Assembly (NCBI GenBank): GCA_016839165.1 | Contig: CP069300.1 | Location: 2,976,001-3,040,000, forward strand | Length of the DNA: 64,000 nucleotides | Origin: Bradyrhizobium sp. PSBB068 | GTDB lineage: Bacteria > Pseudomonadota > Alphaproteobacteria > Rhizobiales > Xanthobacteraceae | Reading direction: 5' to 3' | Shown: positions 1-8,253 of the stretch, in pieces | Layout: each line of letters opens with the position of its first letter | Position numbering within the stretch: position 1 is the stretch's first letter | Notes under the pieces: model-generated | Told to the model about the DNA's origin: nothing | The model's database searches: none | The model's input: only the letters and a program-made list of their open reading frames with translations | Made by a program: the position numbers and the translations under genes

Positions 1-435
1 GGCGGCAACGACGCGCAGAAGACCATGGGCATCATCGCCGTGTTGCTCTATTCGCAGGGCCATCTCGGCGACAGCTTCGAAATCCCGTTCTGGGTGGTGC
101 TGGCCTGCCAGAGCGCGATGGCGCTGGGCACCCTGATGGGCGGCTGGCGGATCGTCCGTACCATGGGGCTGCGGATCACCAAGCTGACGCCGATGCAGGG
201 GTTTTGCGCCGAGACCGGCGGCGCCGCGACGCTGTTCATCGCGACCTATCTCGGGGTTCCCGTGTCGACCACCCACACCATCACCGGCGCCATCGTCGGC
301 GTCGGCGCCGCACGGCGTCTCTCCGCCGTGCGCTGGAACGTGGCGAGCTCGATCGTCTATGCCTGGGTGATCACGATCCCGGCGTCCGCCGCGGTCGCGG
401 CTGCGAGCTATTGGGCCGTGCAGGTATTGAAGTGA
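1..435 (+). CDS. Inorganic phosphate transporter, Pit family (C-terminal part, cut by window edge)
   Basis: The frame is open from the first base and begins GGNDAQKTMG, the conserved N-D-x-x-K loop of the second half of Pit/PHO4 low-affinity phosphate permeases. It also carries the family pattern PVSTTHTITGAIVG. About 144 residues remain, with four or so membrane segments, so the N-terminal half lies outside the window. Pit proteins are inner-membrane symporters taking up metal-phosphate with protons. Its TGA stop directly abuts the stop codon of the convergent sugE gene, leaving no intergenic base. The family call is secure; the exact substrate is inferred from the family. Confidence 0.9.
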   Translation, partial: GGNDAQKTMGIIAVLLYSQGHLGDSFEIPFWVVLACQSAMALGTLMGGWRIVRTMGLRITKLTPMQGFCAETGGAATLFIATYLGVPVSTTHTITGAIVGVGAARRLSAVRWNVASSIVYAWVITIPASAAVAAASYWAVQVLK

Positions 436-750
436 TCAGCTGACCAGCTTCAGCCCGACGATGCCGGACACGATCAGCCCGATGCTTGCGAGCCGCATCG
501 CGGTCGCGGGTTCGCCGAGAAGGATGATGCCGAGCGCCGCGGTGCCGACCGCGCCGATGCCGGTCCAGACCGCATAGGCGGTTCCGATCGGCAGCGTCTT
601 CAACGCGATGCCGAGCAGGAGGATGCTGCCGGCCATCGCCGCCAGCGTCAGCACCGACGGCACCAGCCGAGAGAACCCCTCGGTGTATTTCAGCCCGATC
701 GCCCAGCCGATCTCGAGCAGGCCTGCGGTGAACAGAATGGCCCAAGCCAT
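436..750 (-). CDS. sugE: Guanidinium exporter of the small multidrug resistance family (Gdx/SugE)
   Basis: This is a 104-residue protein with four hydrophobic segments, the normal size for an SMR dimer subunit. The conserved membrane-embedded glutamate is seen in [11 protein letters not shown] (Glu13), and the stretch [12 protein letters not shown] is typical of the Gdx/SugE branch. These proteins exchange guanidinium ions for protons across the inner membrane. The start is set by a GGAGG at 758-762, seven bases before the ATG. The paired ACGA hairpins upstream (770-818) match a guanidine-II riboswitch, which independently points to guanidinium as the substrate rather than general quaternary ammonium drugs. 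Confidence 0.92.
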   Translation of the reverse strand: MAWAILFTAGLLEIGWAIGLKYTEGFSRLVPSVLTLAAMAGSILLLGIALKTLPIGTAYAVWTGIGAVGTAALGIILLGEPATAMRLASIGLIVSGIVGLKLVS

Positions 751-769
751 AACAAACCCTCCGGATTAG

Positions 770-818
770 GCAGGGTCGTCCCCGCAGATGGTATGGTGAG
801 GAGAAGGTCGTCCCTCTC
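770..818 (-). promoter_or_regulatory. Guanidine-II (mini-ykkC) riboswitch upstream of sugE
   Basis: Read on the minus strand there are two short hairpins, each with an ACGA tetraloop. P1 (818-801) has a 7-bp stem GAGAGGG/CCTTCTC including one G-U pair. P2 (785-770) has a 6-bp stem GCGGGG/CCCTGC including one G-U pair. A 15-nt linker separates them, and P2 ends seven bases before the Shine-Dalgarno GGAGG of sugE. Two small stems with identical ACGR loops just before a ribosome-binding site is the defining architecture of guanidine-II, in which guanidinium drives loop-loop pairing and turns translation on. I see the structure directly; ligand response is inferred from the class. Confidence 0.88.
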
Positions 819-905
819 ATGCCTATATGGGGTGGTGTGGCCACGGCGCATTGCGACAAAACGCCCTTGATTGCGCCCGTTTTCCCTGTCAAACGCTGCC
901 CCGCC

Positions 906-2525
906 ATGTCCGATACCGCTGCAACCACCGAATCGCCGTCCCGCTCGCCGCTGTCAGAAGAAGTAGCGCGACGGCGCACCTTTGCGATCATCTCGCACCC
1001 GGACGCCGGCAAGACCACGCTGACGGAAAAGCTGCTGCTGTTCGGCGGCGCCATCAACCTCGCGGGCCAGGTCAAGGCCAAGGGCGAGCGGCGCAACACG
1101 CGTTCGGACTGGATGAAGATCGAGCGCGAGCGCGGCATCTCAGTCGTCACCTCGGTGATGACCTTCGAATTCAACGAGCTGGTGTTCAACCTGCTGGACA
1201 CGCCGGGCCACGAGGACTTTTCGGAAGACACCTACCGCACGCTGACCGCGGTCGACTCCGCGGTCATGGTGATCGACGCCGCCAAGGGCATCGAGGCGCG
1301 CACCCGAAAGCTGTTCGAGGTGTGCCGGCTGCGCGACATCCCGATCATCACCTTCATCAACAAGATGGACCGCGAGAGCCGCGACACGTTCGAGCTTTTG
1401 GACGAGATCGAGAAGACGCTGGCGCTCGACACCACGCCGATGACCTGGCCGGTCGGCCGCGGCCGCGACTTCCTCGGCACCTACGACGTCGTCAACGGCG
1501 GCGTCCGGCTGCTCGAGGGCGGCGGCGCCAAGACCGGCGCCACCGAGCAGATCGACATCGCCGATCTCGGCAAGCGCAACCCCAATCTCGACGTTGCCGA
1601 AGTCAAGGACGAGCTCGCGCTGGCGTCGGAGGCCTGCAAGCCGTTCGAGCTCGCGGCGTTCCGCGAAGGCCATCTGACGCCGGTCTATTTCGGCAGCGCG
1701 CTGCGCAATTTCGGCGTCGGCGACCTGCTTGAGGGGCTCGGTAAGTTCGCGCCCGCGCCGCGCGCGCAGGATTCCGATCTGCGCAAGGTCGAGGCGGCCG
1801 AGCCGCGCATGAGCGCGTTCGTGTTCAAGATCCAGGCCAACATGGATCCGAACCACCGCGACCGCATCGCGTTCGCCCGGCTGTGCTCGGGTAAGCTCAG
1901 TCGCGGCATGAAGGCCAAGCTGGTGCGCACCGGCAAGAACATGAGCCTGTCGAGCCCGCAATTCTTCTTCGCGCAGGACCGCTCGGTGGCGGACGAGGCG
2001 TTCGCCGGCGACGTCGTCGGCATTCCCAATCACGGCACCTTGCGGATCGGCGACACCCTGACCGAAGGCGAGGATCTGACCTTCGTCGGCGTGCCGAGCT
2101 TTGCGCCGGAAATCGTCCGCCGTGTTCGCCTCACTGATGCGATGAAGGCGAAGAAGCTCAAGGAAGCCTTGCAGCAGATGTCGGAGGAGGGCGTCGTGCA
2201 GGTGTTCCGCCCGCGCGACGGCGCGCCGGCGCTGGTCGGCGTGGTCGGTCCGCTGCAGCTCGACGTGCTGAAGGCGCGGCTCGATGCGGAATATTCGCTG
2301 CCGGTCGAGTTCGAGGTCTCTGAATTCTCGCTGGCGCGCTGGATCTCATCTGACGACCGCAAGGCGCTCGACGCTTTCATCTCCGCCAACAATTCCGGCA
2401 TCGCCGACGACGTCGACGGCGATCCGGTGTTCATGGCCAAGAACGAGTTCTATCTCGGCTACACCCGCGAGCGCGCCGAGGGCATCACCTTCTCCAACGT
2501 CAAGGACGTGAAGAAGAAGGCGTGA
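906..2525 (+). CDS. prfC: Peptide chain release factor 3
   Basis: RF3 is the GTPase that recycles RF1/RF2 from the ribosome after termination. The 539-residue product is close to the usual 530. The G-domain motifs are present in order: P-loop SHPDAGKTT near residues 30-38, the switch region RGISVVTS, DTPGHEDF, and NKMDRE. The C-terminal half follows the RF3 layout (FRPRDGAPALVGVVGPLQLDV). An in-frame ATG exists 87 bases earlier at 819, but it would add a leader unlike RF3 and would begin at the edge of the oppositely oriented riboswitch, so I use the ATG at 906 (MSDTAATTES). The gene stands alone and is followed by repeats. Confidence 0.95.
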   Translation: MSDTAATTESPSRSPLSEEVARRRTFAIISHPDAGKTTLTEKLLLFGGAINLAGQVKAKGERRNTRSDWMKIERERGISVVTSVMTFEFNELVFNLLDTPGHEDFSEDTYRTLTAVDSAVMVIDAAKGIEARTRKLFEVCRLRDIPIITFINKMDRESRDTFELLDEIEKTLALDTTPMTWPVGRGRDFLGTYDVVNGGVRLLEGGGAKTGATEQIDIADLGKRNPNLDVAEVKDELALASEACKPFELAAFREGHLTPVYFGSALRNFGVGDLLEGLGKFAPAPRAQDSDLRKVEAAEPRMSAFVFKIQANMDPNHRDRIAFARLCSGKLSRGMKAKLVRTGKNMSLSSPQFFFAQDRSVADEAFAGDVVGIPNHGTLRIGDTLTEGEDLTFVGVPSFAPEIVRRVRLTDAMKAKKLKEALQQMSEEGVVQVFRPRDGAPALVGVVGPLQLDVLKARLDAEYSLPVEFEVSEFSLARWISSDDRKALDAFISANNSGIADDVDGDPVFMAKNEFYLGYTRERAEGITFSNVKDVKKKA

Positions 2526-2540
2526 GTCCACATTCACCGC

Positions 2541-2664
2541 CGTCGTCCCGGCGAAAGCCGGGGACCCATAGCCACCGATGGTCATTGTTGCGCGATGGTG
2601 GGACGACGAGTCCCTTCAACAGCATCGGCCGCGGCGTATGGGTCCCGGCTTTCGCGGGACGACG
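2541..2664. repeat. Palindromic intergenic repeat, family A, copy 1
   Basis: The left arm TCGTCCCGGCGAAAGCCGG is mirrored on the right by CCGGCTTTCGCGGGACGA, with ACCCAT/ATGGGT continuing the pairing inward. About 70 bases of centre contain a partly complementary spacer. A second copy with a changed but still self-complementary core (TCCTGGCGAAAAGCCAGGA) lies at 21991-22112. The compensating changes suggest that RNA or DNA pairing, not sequence, is kept. Confidence 0.8.
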
Positions 2665-2700
2665 CGTGGAACAAGCCGTGCACTTGCGCACAATCCACTC

Positions 2701-2804
2701 GTCGGCCCCGGCTCGACCGGGGGACCCAGTACGCCTCGGCTTCTCCCTTCAATCACCGCCGTCTCTGGAATACTGGATCGCCCGGTCGAGCCGGGCGAAG
2801 ACAG
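2701..2804. repeat. Palindromic intergenic repeat, family B, copy 1
   Basis: The element begins CCCCGGCTCGACCGGGGGA then CCCAGTACGCC, and ends TCTCTGGAATACTGGATCG followed by CCCGGTCGAGCCGGGCGA. The outer arms are complementary to each other and each arm is itself a small hairpin. The phrase TCTCTGGAATACTGGATC recurs in the copy at 15478-15587. With family A it fills most of the 380-base gap between prfC and the next gene. Confidence 0.75.
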
Positions 2805-2907
2805 TTGAGGATGGGGCTGACGCGCGCAGGGAATTGAACACGGCCCCGCTTGCTCCGGTTCGGCTGCGGTACCATTTTCCCCGGAACGCATCCCGGGTTT
2901 TGGCCGC

Positions 2908-3540
2908 ATGTTCCGACGCGTCGTCATCTGCCTCGCTTTTGCCGTGTTGGTCTTCGGCCTCGCGGGCACCGCCGGCGCCCAGCAACGGCAGCAGACCAAC
3001 CCGGCGCCGTTCGCGCACACGCCTTGCAGCGTGCTCGACGAAGGGCCCTGCACGCCGTCCACTTGCAGCGTGCTCAATCACGGGCCCTGCTTTCCCGAGA
3101 TGGATTATCCGTACGGCGAAAATCTTCAGCTCACGATCCTGACTGTGCCGCCCGAGGGGCAGGCCGAGAAGTACCGCAAGCCGGATCATGATCTCGATAC
3201 CATCGGCGATCTGTTTGCCGCGCTGCGCGCCTGCTGGGCGCCGCCGCCGTCGGACGACGCGCGCGAGGGCATGCAGATGTCGGTGCGCTTCAGCTTCAAG
3301 CGATCGGGCGAGATGATCGGCGCGCCGCGGCTGACCTTCTCAACGCGGGGCATCTCGGCAGGCACCCGAACGACGTACCTCAACGCCATCAACGCCTCGC
3401 TTGACGCCTGCCTGCCGCTCAAATTCACCGGCGGGCTCGGCGGCGCGCTGGCCGGCCGGCCGATCATGATCCGCTATGTCGACAATCGGGAGCTTGCCAA
3501 GCCGGCCGCCGATCCCTCCAAGCCTGCCGGCAACCCGTGA
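2908..3540 (+). CDS. Secreted hypothetical protein with Cys-Pro-rich N-terminal repeat
   Basis: I do not recognise a named family. The 210-residue product starts with a clear Sec signal peptide (hydrophobic residues 5-20, then AGAQ), so it should be periplasmic. Just after cleavage there is a small tandem motif, CSVLDEGPCTPS followed by CSVLNHGPCFPE. The remainder contains AALRACWAPPPSDDAREG and a region of alternating polar/hydrophobic strands (MSVRFSFKRSGEMIG), reminiscent of TonB-C-like energy-transducer folds. That resemblance is weak and is my inference. The gene is flanked by repeats upstream and NnrU downstream, and no operon partner is evident. Confidence 0.6.
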   Translation: MFRRVVICLAFAVLVFGLAGTAGAQQRQQTNPAPFAHTPCSVLDEGPCTPSTCSVLNHGPCFPEMDYPYGENLQLTILTVPPEGQAEKYRKPDHDLDTIGDLFAALRACWAPPPSDDAREGMQMSVRFSFKRSGEMIGAPRLTFSTRGISAGTRTTYLNAINASLDACLPLKFTGGLGGALAGRPIMIRYVDNRELAKPAADPSKPAGNP

Positions 3541-3620
3541 ACCGCGACCCGGCGTGACGCATTGCGTACCGCCCGGCGAAGATGTTACGCGAAGGCATTA
3601 ATCAATCAGGGAGGAACATC

Positions 3621-4205
3621 GTGGGACTGCTCGTCATGATCCTGGGTCTCGTGCTGTTCCTCGGCATCCACGTGCTGAGCAGCCTGCGCGACCTGCGCGG
3701 CAGCATCGTCAATGCGATGGGCGAGGGGGCCTACAAGGGCGTCTATTCGCTGGTATCGTTCGCCGGCCTCGCCCTGATCATCTGGGGCTTCGGCCACTAC
3801 CGCGCGACCGGCTGGATCGACGTCTGGACGCCGCCAACCGCGTTCAAGCACATCACGGTGGCGCTGATGCTGCCCGCCGTCATTCTCCTCGTCGCCGCCT
3901 ATATCCGCGGCCGCATCTACACCATCGTGAAGCATCCGATGCTGACGGCCGTGAAGCTGTGGGCGTTCGCGCATCTGCTCGCCAACGGCGACCTCGGCTC
4001 GATCATCCTGTTCGGCTCATTCCTCGCCTGGGCGGTCTATGACCGCATCTCGCTGAAGCGCCGCACGGATGCCGGCGGCCCGCCGATCCCGGTGGGCGGC
4101 CCGACCAACGACCTGATCGCGATTGCGGTCGGTATCATCGCATATCTGGCGCTGGCGTTTGCGTTCCACCCGGTCGTGATCGGCGTGCCTGTCATGGGAG
4201 CCTGA
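3621..4205 (+). CDS. NnrU family integral membrane protein
   Basis: This 194-residue protein has about five or six membrane segments and matches the NnrU family. NnrU was first described beside nitric-oxide reductase genes but is widespread; its biochemical role is unknown. Telling stretches are [37 protein letters not shown] and [16 protein letters not shown]. An upstream in-frame ATG at 3582 exists, but a GGAGG at 3610-3614 placed seven bases before the GTG at 3621 argues for the GTG start. The stop codon is followed after two bases by the panB ATG, so the two are probably co-translated. Confidence 0.85.
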   Translation: MGLLVMILGLVLFLGIHVLSSLRDLRGSIVNAMGEGAYKGVYSLVSFAGLALIIWGFGHYRATGWIDVWTPPTAFKHITVALMLPAVILLVAAYIRGRIYTIVKHPMLTAVKLWAFAHLLANGDLGSIILFGSFLAWAVYDRISLKRRTDAGGPPIPVGGPTNDLIAIAVGIIAYLALAFAFHPVVIGVPVMGA

Positions 4206-4207
4206 CG

Positions 4208-5029
4208 ATGTCTGTTCAATCCGCCATCAAGCGCAAGACCGCGCCGGATCTGCGCGCCCGCAAAAATGGCGAGCCGATCGTGATGCTGACCTCATACCAC
4301 GCGCACACCGCGGCGTTGGTCGACCGTCACTGCGACGCGATCCTGGTCGGCGATTCCCTCGGCAACGTCATGCACGGTTTCGAGACCACCGTGCCGGTCA
4401 CGCTCGACATGATGATCCTGCAGGGCCGCGCCGTGATGCGCGGCTCGCAGGCCGCGCTCGTGGTCGTGGATATGCCGTTCGGCTCCTATGAGGGCTCGAA
4501 GGAGCAGGCGTTCCAGTCCGCGGTGCGGATCATGAAGGAAACGCTGTGCGGCGCGGTCAAGCTCGAGGGCGGCGCGCGGATGGCGGAGACCGTGGCGTTC
4601 CTGTCCGAGCGCGGCATTCCGGTGATGGGGCATATCGGGCTGACGCCGCAGTCGATCAACACGCTCGGCTCGTTCCGCGCGCAGGGCCGCGAGGAGGAGA
4701 CCTGGGCGCCGATCGAGAACGACGCTAGGGCGATCGCGGAAGCCGGCGCCTTCTCGATCGTGGTCGAGGCGGTCGCCGAGCCGCTCGCGCGCAAGATCAC
4801 GCAATCGATCGCCGTCCCCACCATCGGCATCGGCGCAAGTGCTGCCTGCGACGGCCAGGTGCTGGTGCTGGAAGACATGCTCGGCCTGTCGCCGCGCGCG
4901 CCGAAATTCGTCCGCCGCTACGGCAATCTCGGCCCGGCGATCGAGGAAGCCATCGCGGGCTATGCGCGCGACGTCAAGAGCCGCGCCTTCCCGGGGCCGG
5001 AGCACGTCTACGGAATGAAGAAGAGCTGA
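4208..5029 (+). CDS. panB: 3-methyl-2-oxobutanoate hydroxymethyltransferase
   Basis: PanB makes ketopantoate from 2-oxoisovalerate and methylene-tetrahydrofolate, the first committed step to pantothenate and CoA. The 273-residue length is normal. The metal-binding pair is visible in [13 protein letters not shown] and [11 protein letters not shown]. The (beta/alpha)8 barrel motifs [18 protein letters not shown] and [20 protein letters not shown] are intact. It is not next to panC as in many bacteria; it follows NnrU by two bases and precedes an acyl-CoA ligase by ten, suggesting a three-gene transcript. Confidence 0.96.
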   Translation: MSVQSAIKRKTAPDLRARKNGEPIVMLTSYHAHTAALVDRHCDAILVGDSLGNVMHGFETTVPVTLDMMILQGRAVMRGSQAALVVVDMPFGSYEGSKEQAFQSAVRIMKETLCGAVKLEGGARMAETVAFLSERGIPVMGHIGLTPQSINTLGSFRAQGREEETWAPIENDARAIAEAGAFSIVVEAVAEPLARKITQSIAVPTIGIGASAACDGQVLVLEDMLGLSPRAPKFVRRYGNLGPAIEEAIAGYARDVKSRAFPGPEHVYGMKKS

Positions 5030-5039
5030 CGAGGGGCGC

Positions 5040-6632
5040 ATGGACTGGTCGCAACACGCACTGCCGCCGATGCGGCCCGAGCCGCGCTTCGGCGATCGCG
5101 TCGTGCCGGCATTCGCCGAGCGGCCCGGCAGCCTGTGGGCGATGATCGCGGACGCGGTCGCAGAGAACGGTGACGGCGAGGCGCTGGTCTGCGGCACGAC
5201 GCGGCTATCCTGGCGCGAGGTCGCCGAGCAGTCAGCGAAGGTCGCGGCGGGTTTTTCAAAACTCGGCCTTGCGCCCGGCGACCGCGTCGCGATCCTGCTC
5301 GGCAACCGCATCGAATTCGTGCTGACGATGTTCGCCGCCGCCCATGCCGGGCTGGTGACGGTGCTGCTCTCGACGCGTCAACAGAAGCCCGAGATCGCCT
5401 ATGTGCTGAACGATTGCGGCGCAAGGTGTCTGGTCCATGAGGCCACGCTTGCCGATCGCATCCCCGATGCCGCCGGCGTTCCCGGCCTTGCGCATCGCAT
5501 CGCGGTCAGCGACGACGGCGCGTCGCAATTCGCTCGTCTGCGCGACAGTGCAAAGGCGCAGGCGCCGGCGGAGGTGAGGGAAGAGGACACCGCGATGATC
5601 CTCTACACCTCGGGCACCACGGGCCGGCCGAAGGGCGCGATGCTCGCTCACTGCAACATCATCCACTCCTCGATGGTGTTCGTTTCCTGCCTGAAGCTGA
5701 CCAAGGCCGATCGCTCGATCGCCGCGGTGCCGCTTGCGCATGTCACCGGCGCGGTCGCCAACGTCACCACGATGGCGCGCTGCGCCGGCGCGCTGATCAT
5801 CATGCCGGAGTTCAAGGCGGCGGAATACCTGAAGGTCGCGGCACGCGAGCGCGTCAGCTACACGGTGATGGTGCCGGCGATGTACAATCTCTGCCTGATG
5901 CAGCCGGATTTCGACAGCTACGATCTGTCGAGCTGGCGCATCGGCGGCTTCGGCGGCGCGCCGATGCCGATTGCAACCATCGAAAAGCTCGACGCCAAGA
6001 TCCCCGGGCTGAAGCTCGCCAATTGCTACGGCGCGACCGAGACCACTTCGCCCTCGACGTTGATGCCGGGCGAACTCACCGCCGCCCATATCGACAGCGT
6101 CGGCCTGCCGTGTCCCGGCGCCGAGATCGTTGTCATGGGACCCGACGGCCGCGAGGTGCCGCGCGGCGAGATCGGCGAGCTCTGGATCCGCAGCGCCTCC
6201 GTGATCAAGGGCTATTGGAATAATCCGAAGGCGACCGCGGAGAGCTTCACCGCCGGCTTCTGGCATTCCGGCGATCTCGGCTCGGTCGATGCCGACAATT
6301 TCGTCCGCGTGTTCGATCGCCAGAAGGACATGATCAACCGCGGCGGGCTGAAGATCTATTCCGCCGAGGTCGAGTCGGTGCTGGCGGGCCATCCGGCCGT
6401 GGTCGAGAGCGCGATCATCGCAAAACCCTGCCCGGTGCTCGGCGAGCGCGTGCACGCCGTGATCGTGACGCGCGCTGAGGTGAATGCCGAGAGCCTGCGC
6501 GCCTGGTGCGCCGAACGCCTGTCGGACTACAAGGTGCCGGAGACCGTGGCGCTGACGGCGGAGCCGCTGCCGCGCAACGCCAACGGCAAGGTGATCAAGC
6601 GGCAGCTGCGGGAGGGCTTGTCTGTGTCCTAG
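5040..6632 (+). CDS. Class I adenylate-forming acyl-CoA synthetase
   Basis: The 530-residue protein has the ANL-superfamily layout. The ATP-binding loop YTSGTTGRPKG lies near residues 187-197, the A5 motif is NCYGATETT, the A7/A8 region is HSGDLGSVDADNFVRVFDR then DMINRGGLKIY, and the C-terminal lysine is in PRNANGKVIKRQL. Such enzymes activate a carboxylic acid as the acyl-AMP and then form the acyl-CoA. The sequence alone does not fix the acid; medium/long-chain fatty or aryl acids are both possible. It starts ten bases after panB, within the same apparent transcript. Confidence 0.85.
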   Translation: MDWSQHALPPMRPEPRFGDRVVPAFAERPGSLWAMIADAVAENGDGEALVCGTTRLSWREVAEQSAKVAAGFSKLGLAPGDRVAILLGNRIEFVLTMFAAAHAGLVTVLLSTRQQKPEIAYVLNDCGARCLVHEATLADRIPDAAGVPGLAHRIAVSDDGASQFARLRDSAKAQAPAEVREEDTAMILYTSGTTGRPKGAMLAHCNIIHSSMVFVSCLKLTKADRSIAAVPLAHVTGAVANVTTMARCAGALIIMPEFKAAEYLKVAARERVSYTVMVPAMYNLCLMQPDFDSYDLSSWRIGGFGGAPMPIATIEKLDAKIPGLKLANCYGATETTSPSTLMPGELTAAHIDSVGLPCPGAEIVVMGPDGREVPRGEIGELWIRSASVIKGYWNNPKATAESFTAGFWHSGDLGSVDADNFVRVFDRQKDMINRGGLKIYSAEVESVLAGHPAVVESAIIAKPCPVLGERVHAVIVTRAEVNAESLRAWCAERLSDYKVPETVALTAEPLPRNANGKVIKRQLREGLSVS

Positions 6633-6640
6633 TCTTTCAC

Positions 6641-6779
6641 CTCTCCCGCTTGCGGGGGAGGTCGGATCGCATCGCCAGATGCGATCCGGGTGGGGGCTCT
6701 CTCAACATCGTGGCTCTCTCAGCAATCCCATGTGCGGAGCTACCCCCACCCCAACCCTCCCCCGCAAGCGGGAGAGGGA
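6641..6779. repeat. Palindromic intergenic repeat, family C
   Basis: The left end reads CTCTCCCGCTTGCGGGGGAG and the right end CTCCCCCGCAAGCGGGAGAG, an almost perfect inverted repeat whose arms are each hairpins. The interior holds the further palindrome GGATCGCATCGCCAGATGCG and complementary GGTGGGGG/CCCCCACC tracts. Only one copy is present in this window. The remainder of the gap to the next gene (6780-6951) shows nothing I can name. Confidence 0.75.
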
Positions 6780-6951
6780 GCCCACGCAGTCCCGTCGCAG
6801 CTACGTCAAACGTCCCCGGTTAACGCTTTGATCCGCCTTGCTTTGCCTTGCCTCTGCCACACCGTTAGGGTAACGCCGCCGCGACGTGGGGATCGGGTAG
6901 GGGCCAGGCTCCACCGAGATTCGCGGTCCCGAGGGGATGGGATAGCTTTAA

Positions 6952-7608
6952 GTGTCTGAATTATTTGACGAAGTAGACGAGGAAGTCCGTCGCGATCAGC
7001 TCAAGAAGCTGTGGGACAAGTACTCGATCTTTATCATCGCGCTGGCGCTCCTGGTGGTCGCCGGCGTCGGTGGCTGGCGCGGCTACCAATATCTCGAGGC
7101 CAAGAAGGCCGCCGAGGCCGGTGCGGCGTTCGACCGCGCCGTCGAACTGTCGGACCAGAACAAGCATACCGAGGCCGAGGCCGCCTTTGCCGATCTGATC
7201 ACCAAGGCGCCGTCCGGCTACCGCAATTTGGCACGGCTGCGCATGGCCGCCGAGGTCGCGACCCGCGATCAGCCGGCCGCTGCGAAGCTCTATGACGAGA
7301 TCGCAGCCGACCGCAGCGTCGGCGGTCCCGGGCAGGACCTGGCGCGGATCCGCGCCGCGCAGATTCTGATGGACACCACGACCTATCCGAACATGCAGCA
7401 ACGGCTCGAGGGAATGGCGACGTCGAAGGACTCGACGTTCCGCCATTCCGCGCGCGAGTTGCTGGCGCTGTCGGCGTGGCACGCCAACGATGCCACCGCC
7501 GCGCGGCAGTGGCTGGACCAGATTGCCAATGACGGCGAGACGCCGCCGAGCCTGCGTTCTCGCGCCGAAGCGCTGCAGGCCTTGTTGCCGCCAGTTGCGA
7601 AAAGCTGA
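6952..7608 (+). CDS. YfgM-like membrane-anchored TPR protein
   Basis: The 218-residue product has a charged cytoplasmic N-terminus (EEVRRDQLKKLWDKYS), one membrane segment at about 27-46 and a periplasmic helical-repeat region, the layout of the YfgM/ancillary SecYEG family. YfgM works with PpiD at the Sec translocon as a periplasmic chaperone and sits in the yfgM-bamB-der neighbourhood of proteobacteria. Here der follows two genes later, which supports the call. The start codon is GTG (MSELFDE). The repeats are degenerate TPR helices (LARLRMAAEVATRDQ, RHSARELLALSAWHA). Confidence 0.8.
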   Translation: MSELFDEVDEEVRRDQLKKLWDKYSIFIIALALLVVAGVGGWRGYQYLEAKKAAEAGAAFDRAVELSDQNKHTEAEAAFADLITKAPSGYRNLARLRMAAEVATRDQPAAAKLYDEIAADRSVGGPGQDLARIRAAQILMDTTTYPNMQQRLEGMATSKDSTFRHSARELLALSAWHANDATAARQWLDQIANDGETPPSLRSRAEALQALLPPVAKS

Positions 7609-7645
7609 GCTGGCGCGAAACCCGAGTTTGAGTGAGAGATCGACC

Positions 7646-8200
7646 ATGCGCCGCTCGCAACGCCTGATCGCAGCCGCAGTTCTCACCGCGCTTTGCAGCG
7701 CGTTGGCCGGCTGCGGCGGTGGCGGTATGGCCAATTTCGATCCGAGCGACATGCTCGACTTCCTCGACACCAAGAAGAAGCTGGCTGGCGACCGCAAGCC
7801 GGTATTCCCCGAAGGCGTGCCCGGCCTCGAGCAGGGTGTGCCGAAGGAATTGTACAAGGGCTCGCAGCAGGAGCAGCTCGACCAGCAGAACGCCGCGGCA
7901 GCCGCCGCCCAGCCGGCTCCGCCGCCGGAGCCGCCGAAGGGCGCCAAGAAGCACACCAAGCGGGCCGCGCCGGCAGCGGATCAGGCGGCCGCTCCCGACG
8001 CCGCGACCGAAGAGGGCGCGCCCGCCGCGGTGCCGCCGGACCCGAAGCCGAAGAAGATCGTCCGCCGCCGCACCACCGCGCCGCCCGCCGACGACCAGCA
8101 GGCGCAGCCTGCGGCACCGGCCCAGCAGCAGACCCAGACCACGCAACAATCCGGCGGCGCGTTCCCCGCGCCGCTACCGAGCGGCGGATTTAGCCGCTAG
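7646..8200 (+). CDS. Pro/Ala-rich lipoprotein between YfgM-like protein and Der
   Basis: Starting at the ATG at 7646 the 184-residue product has a lipoprotein signal with lipobox SALAGC (Cys23). It continues with a short acidic segment ([18 protein letters not shown]) and [17 protein letters not shown], then a low-complexity tail rich in Pro, Ala, Gln and Lys/Arg to the C-terminus. It lies 37 bases after the TPR gene and 53 before der, exactly where bamB normally lies, but it has none of the PQQ-like beta-propeller repeats of BamB and is less than half as long. I cannot assign a function; an outer-membrane or periplasmic tether is plausible from the build. Confidence 0.7.
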   Translation: MRRSQRLIAAAVLTALCSALAGCGGGGMANFDPSDMLDFLDTKKKLAGDRKPVFPEGVPGLEQGVPKELYKGSQQEQLDQQNAAAAAAQPAPPPEPPKGAKKHTKRAAPAADQAAAPDAATEEGAPAAVPPDPKPKKIVRRRTTAPPADDQQAQPAAPAQQQTQTTQQSGGAFPAPLPSGGFSR

Positions 8201-8253
8201 TCTCTTGCCTCATTTTCATTGACGTGCGCCGCGCCGCGGCGCCTGGATCATCC

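Noticed and set aside
819..905. N-terminal extension of RF3
   Set aside because: The added residues do not resemble RF3, and the start would abut the divergent riboswitch stem.
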